The notes under the pieces were generated by a model that ran no database searches, was not told the origin of the DNA, and saw only the letters and a list, made by a program, of their open reading frames with translations. A program made the translations under genes and the position numbers. From positions 1 through 22,621 of the forward strand of contig JAAMPI010000940.1 of NCBI GenBank assembly GCA_013054445.1: a DNA stretch of 22,621 bases, in the 5' to 3' direction. Shown piece after piece: positions 1-9,657 of this stretch. The first letter of the stretch is position 1; every line of letters starts with the position of its first letter. The DNA is from Cudoniella acicularis. Taxonomy: Eukaryota; Ascomycota; Leotiomycetes; Helotiales; Helotiaceae.

Positions 1-1692
1 TGGATTGGCCGATGAATCCCATTGCTGGCTCGCTGGAACCTGAGCCTGAGCCTGAGCCTGAGCCTGAGTCTGAGCCTGTGATTTGTGCTGGGGGTTGGGC
101 TGGGGCTGTGGACTCAGAGCCGGGTTGAGCAGTGATGGTTACGGTGACGGGTGTGCAGTCGAAGCCAACCTTTGCGCTGTTGGTAGTGGATGCTGCTGCT
201 GATCCTGGTGATTCTGGCGAGGAGGATGCAGCGGAGTCAGAGTCAGAGGTAGATGTGAAGGTTGGATTCATGACTACCTGCTGCGTGGTGGTTGATTGGG
301 TGGAGATGGTCAGGGTGCCACTTGTGGATTGGACATTGTCGGTGGCGCTCTCAGTGTAGACGTAGCCTCCTGGAGTGGAGGTTGCGGTCACGGTGAAAAT
401 CACAGTTGTCGAGCTGGTTGTGGTGGATGAAGTGGTGGATGTCACTGGTGTGGTGTTGTCTGAGGAGGCGGAGGTGATAGCGCCGGAGGATGATGAGATG
501 GTGGCGATGGCACCGGGGACAAACTCGGAGGATGAGATTGGCTGAGATGCGTTGACGATGCTGCTTGGGAAGATAGTCTCGGGTGTGGCAGTGGTGCTTG
601 AGGGGGCGACGGTGGTGTAGGACGTAGCGGTGTAAGAGGAGGTTAATGTGCTGGATGCGCCATTGTTTGTGGTTGGGCTTGAGACACCAAGAAGTGAGAA
701 TTGGTTTCAGTGGAGTTGGAAACTTGGGGATTGAGAGAAACTTACCTGGACTCTGATGTGCTTGAGGATGCAACCGTGACGATTATACTCGAATCGGTGG
801 TAATCGTGGTGGGCCTGGGATAAATATTAGCAATGGAATTTTAAGATTTCGGAAGTACCTACGATGCGAAATTTGATGAAACCGCGGAATCAGTGTACGC
901 GAAGATGCCCGTAGTAATTGCAGTGGGAGCCGTGAGGATAAATGGGGGAGGAGTTGTCGAAGTTGAGGAAGAGGAGTCCGTGGAGTCTGTTACAGTAGCC
1001 ACGATGACCACGGTACTTGTAGGCAGAGTAATGGTTTCAAGTGCTCCATAATATGTCGCTGACGCCTGGGACACTTCAGAGGAGGCGAGAATTGAAGTGG
1101 TGCTCAGAGTGGTCAAAACGCCATTGTTGGCAGATGAAGACGATTGGTAGCCAGAGGAGTAGACTGACGAGAAACCTGATGGTGTGGTGCTCAAAGAGCT
1201 AGCAGCACCTTTATTGGTGGAAGACACGGATGGGAGTGAATACTCGAAAGGCTTATAGGCAGAACCAGGTGTTTGAACGACAGACTGAGCAGCAGTAGAA
1301 ATTGTACCCGTGCCTGATAAGACTGGGCTGCTGGCAACACCGCCTTCATTGGCAGAGGATGACGATAGCTTTCCATGATTGATGGTAACAGAGACAGGAG
1401 TAGGTGTGGGAATGACAGTCTTAGTAAGGAGAGTGGTAGTGCAGTCCTCAGTTGAGGCCGAGCTGCTGACAACAACGCCTCGGAGATCGAGCTCGGGAAG
1501 TTCAAGAGTGTTGCAAGGCAATCCAGCTGTGCGAAGTTAGTAAAGGTCGTCGAGGCTGGTGTATCAATATCTACCTTCGCACTCTACGATGCCATTTGAC
1601 GCGTCCCGGCGGTGGACAGGGGTCGCGGTGGTAGTGGTCAGAATTGATGCCAGGACGGCCAGCGCCAAGGAGCACTTCATCTCGACGAGCAT
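1..1692 (-). CDS. Secreted Ser/Thr-rich cell-surface protein (3' end beyond left edge)
   Basis: Not a family I can name. Four exons fit: 1575-1692, 863-1526, 746-814 and 677 to the left edge, with introns of 48, 48 and 68 bp that all keep frame, giving at least 509 residues. The N-terminus has two in-frame Met codons (1692 and 1680); from the second the sequence reads as a signal peptide (basic Lys, hydrophobic SLALAVLASIL core, Ala-Thr-Pro near the likely cleavage point), followed by a possible dibasic processing site (HRRD). The rest is dominated by Ser and Thr, with a few Cys. Two kinds of motif recur: S-(A/T)-N-x-G followed by a Ser/Thr run, and T-x-V-x-V-T-like strands. The final visible part is a (Ser-Gly) run. 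Such composition suggests an O-mannosylated wall or GPI-anchored protein, but a GPI signal would lie outside the window. Adhesin or wall mucin is inference only. Confidence 0.72.
41..76 (-). repeat. Hexanucleotide array encoding a Ser-Gly run
   Basis: About six tandem copies of TGAGCC (with one TGAGTC variant) on the plus strand read on the minus strand as alternating Gly-Ser, interrupted by one Asp. The repeat unit is six bases, so copy-number change keeps the frame. It lies near the visible C-terminal part of the surface protein. Confidence 0.85.
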
Positions 1693-3236
1693 ATTGCTGC
1701 GATGATGGCGGTTTGAGATATATTTGGGCGAGGTCGTGTCAATTGAAAGGTGAAGTCGCGAACACTTGGGGGGTCAACAAAGATCGATTGATCTAGAGGT
1801 GGTTAGTAGCTGCAGGAAATAATCTCGAGGATAAAAGATGTACCAATGCTGATGTTCTTCGAAAAAGTAACGAACGTAGGGGAGAAGAAGAGGGAACGTG
1901 TTGTCGCGATGATGTAGGAAATCGAGGTTGGAGGTAGAAGAAAAATTTTAGTCCTGATTGTATAGACGTGATCGATAACAACAAACAGTGAACATGTCGA
2001 GCAAAGATAATGAACCGGAACAGCAATGCCAGACTCCGCAGCGATCTGATTGGCCTCGCTATTCTACCTTTCTACATAGTGTTAAAAGAAATTCATGATA
2101 GAGAATCACTTCTCCCCAGTGCAGATAAGCACATCGGGAGCAAACAAGCACACTTGATCCTTACTCATATGCACATTGCTGCGGAAGTTTCACATATGTA
2201 AATATCACATCACAGTAAATCTAGTTGAATTGACACGTACCCGCAGATGGTTGGGAGCTCGCAAATCATATATTCACCAGTTCGTTGGCGGCAAACAAAT
2301 CTCCATATCTAGAAGAGATCCAGAACCCCGAAAGCCGGGGAGCAGCAAGTAGTCCGCAAAGTATGCCGAAGCATTATTGCATACATGATTTAGATTGAAT
2401 GGGATTGCAAATAGAGAGCTCTGCCCACCTATTCCTTACACGCGGGCTCGGCCAAGTGGGAGGTGAAGTTGAAGTATGTGTCACGTGACCGCCTCCCCCT
2501 GAGCCAGCCGCCGAGGTTTCTTGCCCGAAGTTGGAATGGAGAATGCGAAGCCAAAGGATCTTGCGCCAGACTCTCAATACAGAGTTCGTAGGTAGCTACG
2601 TGCCCTGAGAAAGCATACTATGGCTCTCCAGGTCATATGCTGCAATGTCCCGAAAAGCGTTCAACTGCCAGCACCTAGAAGCATTTCTCCAAGGCCAGCA
2701 GGTTGCAGATACCGTGACTATTTCAAGCATTAGCATGGAGCAGAAACAGCTAGAAGCGATACCATAGTCTTTCGTATGTAAGCGAGCCGTATCGCTTCAA
2801 TTGAACCGGGAGGATGCCCGGGCTCAAGATGAATTGGCCACCACGAACACGACCACGAACAAATTGATTGCCGAGAATCAGCATGCGCTGGAACCCCTCG
2901 TATCTCATATAGTTATCCTGCCGAGTGGTCTGCATCGTTGATGCATATCACAAAGTAAAGTCAGGATTACTTGATTAATACTGCAGCCATCCATATTCGA
3001 GTTTGACAAGAAGTTGTGATTCTTGTGAAGCCTGAGTTGAAGGTGAAGCCTCGAGTGGATCAAGTCTAGCTATAGACGCGTTTTTGGGTTACACGCGCTT
3101 CCGCCGCCGTCCAAAACACCCAACCAATTATCCCCACGAACATTTACCTAGGTACTCCAACACCACCCATCAATTCTCGACTCCACGATCGCCAATCTCT
3201 CCATCCAACCTCTGCGACTGGAGTTCCTCGTCCAAA
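1693..3236. other. Divergent intergenic region between the surface-protein gene and PDS5
   Basis: This 1.5-kb spacer lies between two divergent start codons and must hold both promoters and 5' UTRs. Short open stretches on both strands show no splice-linked continuation or recognisable domain. Visible elements are the palindrome GTCACGTGAC at 2480-2489 and a CCAAT box near 3115, about 120 bp before the PDS5 start. No tRNA cloverleaf was recognised. Confidence 0.7.
2480..2489. promoter_or_regulatory. GTCACGTGAC palindrome (CACGTG E-box)
   Basis: A perfect 10-bp palindrome with a CACGTG core lies 788 bp upstream of the surface-protein start and about 750 bp upstream of PDS5. It matches the RTCACRTG consensus of Cbf1-type bHLH factors in both orientations. 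The same 10-mer recurs at 22554-22563. Function is inferred. Confidence 0.45.
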
Positions 3237-6200
3237 ATGGCTCCGCGCCGCGGTGCTGAAGTCGAGGAGCCGCAAGGAGTCGGCTTAGCTTTCAATGAAC
3301 CACTCTCGTGGCGCGCTGGGAAACCCATTCCGACGGGTGAGTTACTTCGCAGACTCGATGCGCTGTCCAACGAGCTTCGGGAAATAGACCAGGAGGACGT
3401 GGATAAGGATTCGTTCACCAAGGTCGCAAAGGAACTTGCAGGCCAGAATCTCTTGTCCCACAAAGACAAAGGAGTACGCGCATTCACGGCATGCTGCTTG
3501 GTCGACGTGTTGAAGCTATGCGCCCCAGATGCGCCGTTTACAGGATTGCAGTTAAAGGTTTGTAGCTACTGAAATTCCATGGAAGAAGTTGCTAACTCGA
3601 GACCAGGACATTTTTACCCTCTTCATCACCCAAATCCTTCCAGCCCTCTCCGACCCCTCCAACGCGTACAACAACCAACACAAATATGTTCTGGTGTCAT
3701 TGGCCGAAGTTAAGAGCATTATTCTGCTCACCGACCTCCCAGGCTCCGAGGCCTTGATCCTACATCTTTTTAGCTCGTTGTTCGACACCATATCAGGAAG
3801 CTCGAAGTCTTCCACGGGTGAGCAAATAGCCAAAGATGTCGAGTATAATATGAGCCAGATGTTAGTGACATTGGTGGATGAAGCACCGAGTCTGCCTCCG
3901 CAGGCAATCGATATTATTGTTGCTCAATTTCTACGCGCAACATCCCCAGGCGGTGGAAAATCCAAGCATGATGATAAGCAGTCCACTCTGCTCTTGAAAG
4001 AGCTTCCCCAGGCGTATAACATGGCAAAGACTATCTGCAATGCGTGTCCGGAGAAGATGGCTCGCTATATTAGTCAATATTTCAATGAGGTTATTATGGA
4101 TATGTCCACAAATACTGCGCCCAAATCGAACGGTCACAGGAGAACGAGCGACGCTGCTGATTCCGATGAGGAAGAGGTACCGGTTGGCCCCACAGAAGCA
4201 GATCTGAAGGAACTTCACAAAGCGCATAGATTATTGCGGGAGTTATGGCGTGCATCGCCAGCTGTTCTTCAAAATGTGATACCCCAGCTTGAAGCAGAGT
4301 TGTCAGCCGAGAATGTACAACTCCGACTCCTTGCCACAGAAACACTCGGAGACATTATCTCTGGTATTGGCGCTGCTGGTCCCCCTCCCCCTCCGAATAT
4401 GGACCCTGCTGCATATCCTCCCACAAAGCTTGATGATTATCCCACTTCGCCTGTATCTGACAGTATTCTTACAACCCCTATATCGCCCCAGTCTTTTTCG
4501 CAGACTCATCCCGGTGTCTACCACAGCTTTATTGGAAGGAAAAATGACAAATCATCAGTTATAAGATCAGGTTGGACTACAGCAATAGGACGTATCCTTG
4601 TCACTTCAGCCGGAGGTATTGGGTTGAGCCGGGAAGATGAGAATGCGCTCGTGCGAGGACTTGGAGAGAAGTTGAACGACGCAGATGAAAAGGTTCGCCT
4701 TGCAGCTGTCAAAGCAGTTGGTGGCTTCAGCTTCCGCGATATTATGACTAGGCTTGCACCAAATGGAGGCGTCACGAAGTCTGGTTCCGTCTTGTGCAGT
4801 CTAGCAGATCGCGCCCGTGATCGGAGACATCCAGTGCGGGTTGAAGGCATGACTACTCTTAGCAGGATATGGGGAGTCGCTGCTGGCGAGATTGCCGCTG
4901 GTAATGAGGCTGTGATAAGTGCTTTGGGGGGTATTCCCTCGAAAGTATTTGATGCCTATTATGCCAATGATCTTGAACTCAACGTACTTCTAGATCATGT
5001 CATGTTCGAACAGCTCATGCCACTCAGCTACCCCCCTGGAAAGACGAAAGGTTCCAAAGCTGCAAACGGGGATTCCCAAACTCAAAGCGAGACAAATGGC
5101 GACGGACCCTTCAATGCTGACAAGATTCGTACTGAACGCATTCTATTGGTAATTAAGTCGCTCGATGCAAAGTCCAAGAAAGCATTCTTCGCGATGCAAG
5201 GTCGACAGCCAACTTTCTCCAACGTTCTTACGGCTTTTCTCAAGCGCTGTGAAGAATACAATGGTGGCGTCATGGACGAAAATGTCATAGAGATCAAGGC
5301 GAAACTCGACGCAGTTGTTAAATGGTTGTCGGATTTGCTGCCAGATTCTTTGCGGACAAGCAGCGATCTGTTTAAGTATGCAAAGCTACATGACCGAAGA
5401 AGTTATCAACTTGTTAGATTTGCGATGGCGCCGGAGAGTGATTTCAAGACAGTTTTCAAGGCGATCAAGGAGTTCTCGAAGCGCATCGAATCAGCACCAG
5501 GAGCGCCAGCTGGTCTTCTTGACACCCTCATTCCGATCATTTACCGCTCAGCATCACTTGTCTATAACCGCAGCCATCTACCATTCATTTTGCAATATAC
5601 TCGAAGCGACGAGAACGGACTGGGCGCAACGGCGCATGAGGTGATGCATGAAATATCAGAAAGGCACCCTGGTATATTCAAAGACAACGTGAAGGAACTT
5701 TGTAAGTCTTTAGGGGAGCAAGCGCCTTCATCAACGAAGACGAATGATCTAGGCAGTGTGGAGACTTTAAAAGCGCTGGCAGCATTTGCCAAGAACCCCA
5801 AGAGCTCAAAGGAAATACCGAAAGACCGGAAGTTCATTCAAACCTTGATCGATTTCGCTTCATACGGTACACCAGCGAAAGCTGCCAAATACGCCGTAAG
5901 CATTTTGATGGCTGCATCAGACCGGAAGGAAATGCATGCCAAGGATCTTCTTGAGAATTCGGTACAGGGCTGGGAATATGGTGGCGACTATTTCTTGACC
6001 AAGCTGGCAACTATCAGTCAATTGACACTCCTCGAACCCAAAAGTGTAGAGGATGCAAGCGATGATATTTTGGACATTACTACGCAACAACTACTCCTTC
6101 AAGTCCGAACTCCTATAACAGCTGAAGACAGTAGCTGGAAACCCGACGCAGAGCTCGACGATGAATGCCAGGCCAAGTGCTGGGCGCTGAAAATCCTTGT

Positions 6201-8069
6201 TAATCGTCTACGGGTTACGGAAGATAAAGATATTGCGAAGAAACTTGCTGTGCCGGTGTACAAGCTCTTGAATGCCCTGATTGTCAAGGAGGGAGAACTT
6301 TCCAAGAAGAACGATACGCCAAAATATCACAAATCCCGATTACGCCTCCTTGCCGCCCAGTTAATGTTGAAGTTGTGTACTATTAAGATGTTTGATGAAT
6401 TTTTGTCGCCAGTCGAATTCAATCGTCTTGCTTTCGTCTGCCAGGATCCTCTTGTATATGTCCGGAGAGGCTTTGTCGAGAAGCTCCAGAAATACCTAGT
6501 CAAGAATAAACTATCGAATCGATTCTACACCATCATATTCTTGACTGCTTTCGAACCCGACCAAGGCTTCCGCAATTCTATAATTACGTGGATTCGCTCT
6601 CGCGCAAAGGTCTTCCAGGCCCAGAAATCTCGCGTTTTAGAGTCAGTCTTCACGCGACTTATTTCACTTTTAGCACACCATCCAGATTTTAGTCTTGAAC
6701 CGCACGAATTGTTGGATCATGCCCGATACCTTCTATACTACATGACTACGGTTGTTTCCGAGGAGAATCTTCCACTGATCTACAAATATGCGGAACGAGT
6801 TAAACAAGCTCGTGATGCTATTGCCACCTCTCCTTCGGATAACATTTATGTATTGAGTGATCTTGCGACTGCTCTGATTAAGAAATGGCAGGAAAAGAAA
6901 GGCTGGATAATGCAAACGTGGCCTGTGAAAGTAGGCTTGCCGATGGGGCTTTTTGCAGGATTACCCAGCCATGACGTAGCACAAGCCATCGCCGAGAAGC
7001 AGTACCTACCTGAGCCGGTGGAAATGGACGAGTTGCTGGATACATTGGTGAGAGATGCCGAGAAGAGAAAGGTTTGTTCTCAGTCATATTTGCTTAGGTG
7101 TTTCTAACCCTAGAGAAGCAGAAACGAAAATCCGATGACAGGGACAATGATGCCCACCCCGCGAAGAAGCAGAAGTCGGAAAGAAAACCCAGACTCTCGA
7201 AGACCTCGACAGCAAAGAAAGAACGCCCGATAAAGGTCAAGAAGACTCCAAAGCCGAAGAGATCTAAGGAGGAAGGCGATTTCAGCACACCTGGGGTTGA
7301 TACTACGCAGCGCAGGAAAAGTGGACGTGATGCAAGCGCGAAGAAGACATACGCCGACCGGGACAGCTCTGAAGATGATGAAGAGTAGGTTCAACTTAAT
7401 TCCCTGTTCTGCAATATACTAATGCTGTGACTTCTAGGATGTGGGATGGAGTTGCTGAATGGGAATACCTAGAAGGAAGTGAAGCAGAAGGAGAGTTACG
7501 AAAAAAAGCCTCAGAAAGCATCACCTTCCGCTGACGAGGATGACGACGACGAGCTATCATCCGTCCCTGATGTCGAAGAAAATGAGCCCCAAGAAAAGGA
7601 AGACACAGAAATGCCCGACCACAACTCGGAACCAGAAACTGGGCCCGAAAAGAAACCCTTGGCTGAATCATCTCCCGAAGCAGAGGAGGAAGAAGAAGCA
7701 GCGGCAGATTCCGAACCGGAGGCAGATTCCGAACCCGAAGAGGAGGTTGAAGAAGAGGCCGAACATACACCACCGCCGAAGTCGAATGGGAAAAAGAGCA
7801 AGGCGAAAGCTCCACCCGCTGCTAAAAGCAAAGCTAAGGCTCCCGCGAAAAAGGCAAGTCCAAGGAAACCTGCCGCTGCTGCAACGAGAACTTCATCGCG
7901 ATCTACTGCTACAACATCCTCGAAAACCAATTCTCCCGTCGTGAAATCGGCGACAAAAACGAAGGCAAAAGCCAAGGTACCGATTGTGAAACCAGCGACG
8001 AGGGGGACGAGGAGCAGCGCGAGGAGCAGTCGCGCAAAAGATATCTTGGATGCAGATGAGTTGGAATGA
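3237..8069 (+). CDS. pds5: Sister chromatid cohesion protein PDS5
   Basis: PDS5 binds the Scc1/Rad21 arm of cohesin and controls cohesion establishment, maintenance and Wapl-mediated release. Exons: 3237-3557, 3607-7071, 7116-7384, 7438-8069. The start is the first ATG of the frame, in a good context (AAAATGG). Residues around the first junction resemble animal PDS5 closely (C-L-x-D-hydrophobic-APDAPFT, then DIFTLF and a KSI segment). Most of the roughly 1,260 residues of the first two exons are HEAT-like helices, with an acidic stretch near 285-300 and a Pro-rich insert near 365-395. Exons 3 and 4 give a charged tail: Lys-rich, then acidic, then a histone-H1-like Lys/Ala/Pro segment. One frame problem exists: after the well-supported last intron (TACTAAT branch, TTCTAG acceptor) the frame stops at 7532-7534, but dropping one base of the A7 run at 7501-7507 reads on to 8069, giving about 1,560 residues. 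Confidence 0.93.
7501..7507 (+). other. pds5: A7 homopolymer at a PDS5 frame break
   Basis: Upstream of the run the spliced frame reads CGA AAA AAA GCC and meets TGA at 7532-7534. With one A fewer it reads CGA AAA AAG CCT and stays open for about 187 further codons of acidic then Lys/Ala-rich tail. A sequencing or assembly indel is the simplest reading; a real frameshift or an unseen splice (a poor AG at 7494-7495 would also restore frame) is possible. Confidence 0.65.
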
Positions 8070-8477
8070 TTGATATCTGTTTTCTACACGTGAAGGAACG
8101 ACGTATTGCTATGGAATTTCACATACCCAAAATTCGTCTGTCTATCTGTCTGTCTACTGGCGCATGTTTGAGTATTTAGGATCTGAATTGGAGTCATCAA
8201 TCGGTCGCGTACCTCCTACCTACGGCAAAATACATACATACATTACTTGCTTACTTGCATACCTGCTACGCTATCTCTCCCCTCATGCAAGGAGGGATAA
8301 AATACCCCCGCACTCTCGAATGGATAGGTGGAATGATGGATGGGTATTGAATGATGCGATGCGATGCGCTGGCCAGCTAGCTGTACGTAGACCACTAGGT
8401 TTGGTAGGTACAGGGAGAGGGAGTGAAAGAAAGGCTTGTGTATGTAAGTATTTATCTCTGCATGTGGATGACTCTTT

Positions 8478-8511
8478 TTTGAGGTCTTTGAGGTCTTTGA
8501 GGTCTTCGAGG
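8478..8511. repeat. Tandem 9-bp repeat TTTGAGGTC
   Basis: Three exact copies (8478-8504) are followed by a degenerate fourth (TTCGAGG). It lies in the PDS5 3' flank and is probably microsatellite-like slippage sequence. Confidence 0.85.
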
Positions 8512-8535
8512 AGGGTGGATAATCAGAACCAAAAA

Positions 8536-8596
8536 TGAACGAACGAACGAATAAAGGAATGAATGAATAATACCACACCACATTACATTACATTAC
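8536..8596. repeat. Short tandem tracts (GAAC)n, (GAAT)n and (CATTA)n
   Basis: Consecutive tetra- and pentanucleotide runs: GAACGAACGAAC, then GAATGAATGAAT, then CATTACATTACATTAC. No coding role is seen. An AATAAA within the block could serve as a PDS5 polyadenylation signal. Confidence 0.75.
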
Positions 8597-9657
8597 TTTA
8601 AGACCTAGACCTTGCATCTTAAAGGGCTTTTGCTTTCTTTTAAAGTTACTCGATCGCCTTCTCGAAATACTTAATGTTTTCTAACATAATTTTCGACTAA
8701 TTTCCGCCCTCTTAAGAATAAAGCGAAGAAGAATTAATTTCAATTAAATCCCACGACAAATCAAGTTTCAAACTAGCACGATGTGTGTGACCTGCTATTT
8801 CGCTACCAAGCAGCGAGAAGCAGCAAGAAGTTAGAGGACTCAGGAAAGTATTTCGATAGAAATGAGGTGGGTGGACAGATGAGGCGAGAAGAAAATTTCC
8901 CGTCTCTGTTGAAATCACAAAAATCAAATCACAACAAAATAAGACAAGTATGATTTCCTATTGTTTTATTTTATTCTTTACATACTACAGCTATAATCTC
9001 CCAATCAAGGGTAGGTAGGTAGTCATTTTTAATTTCCCCGCCATCCACTTTCTCTCTCTCCAATCTATCATCTCCATCCCCCTCGAAGCTGCAATATTTC
9101 GGAAAATAGAAAAATTGCAGCCACTCTCCTTCAATCTTCTACTCCATTCTCAATTGATTGATTGATTGTTTCCTCGATTATCCCTCCCATTGAATGTGAA
9201 CTCAATACAATGAATGCTTTCGTGGTATCCAGATGAAAAGGAAAAACACAAAACACCCTGATCGTGTATTGTAGTGTTGGTGTTGGTTCCAAATCCACTC
9301 CGTGACGCCTATGATACAATGCGGTGCGGTCCGGATGCTGTGATGTGATATGATTGATCGACTGATGCAAATAAGGAAAACACAAACAAGCAGGCATAAA
9401 CAAACAGAAAAATGGAGATGGTTTGCCGCGCCATCCCATGGTGTTCAGCGTTGAGATAACCTGAACTATAATGTGCAGCAGCGTCGAAAATCGAAAACTG
9501 CTGAAAAAGAGATGAAAAATCATCTAATTGGTTGAGATGCAGACACGTGATCTCTTGTTGAATCTCTGCCAAGAAATTGGGAAAAGCGTCATGTGCATCG
9601 TCGGAGCTGAAAGTGTCCAGTCAAGCTGCGAAATAGACATGCTGAGGCACCTTAATT

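Larger units (their letters stand above)
8070..9657. other. Convergent 3' spacer with simple-sequence tracts
   Basis: This 1.6-kb region lies between the stop codons of two convergent genes, so it should hold both 3' UTRs and terminators. It is AT-rich in parts and rich in short tandem repeats. AATAAA-like signals occur on the plus strand near 8549 and 8717, and on the minus strand around 8962-8975 (TTTTATTTTATT on the plus strand). Short open stretches follow the repeats and show no gene-like features. No RNA gene was recognised. Confidence 0.7.

Noticed and set aside
3084..3236. N-terminal extension of PDS5 upstream of 3237
   Set aside because: The open frame before 3237 contains no ATG; the first ATG has good context and starts where family resemblance begins soon after.
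7499..7510. Programmed ribosomal frameshift at the PDS5 A-run
   Set aside because: The needed shift is +1 (or -2), not the -1 typical of A-rich slippery sites, and no stimulatory structure was seen; an indel is simpler.
7511..7975. Long minus-strand open frame opposite the PDS5 tail
   Set aside because: It is the antisense shadow of a low-complexity acidic and Lys/Ala-rich coding region; the plus-strand frame fits a PDS5 tail.
8164..8581. Overlapping open frames on both strands over the 8.2-8.6 kb repeats
   Set aside because: They follow tandem repeats, match no family, and lie where two convergent 3' UTRs are expected.
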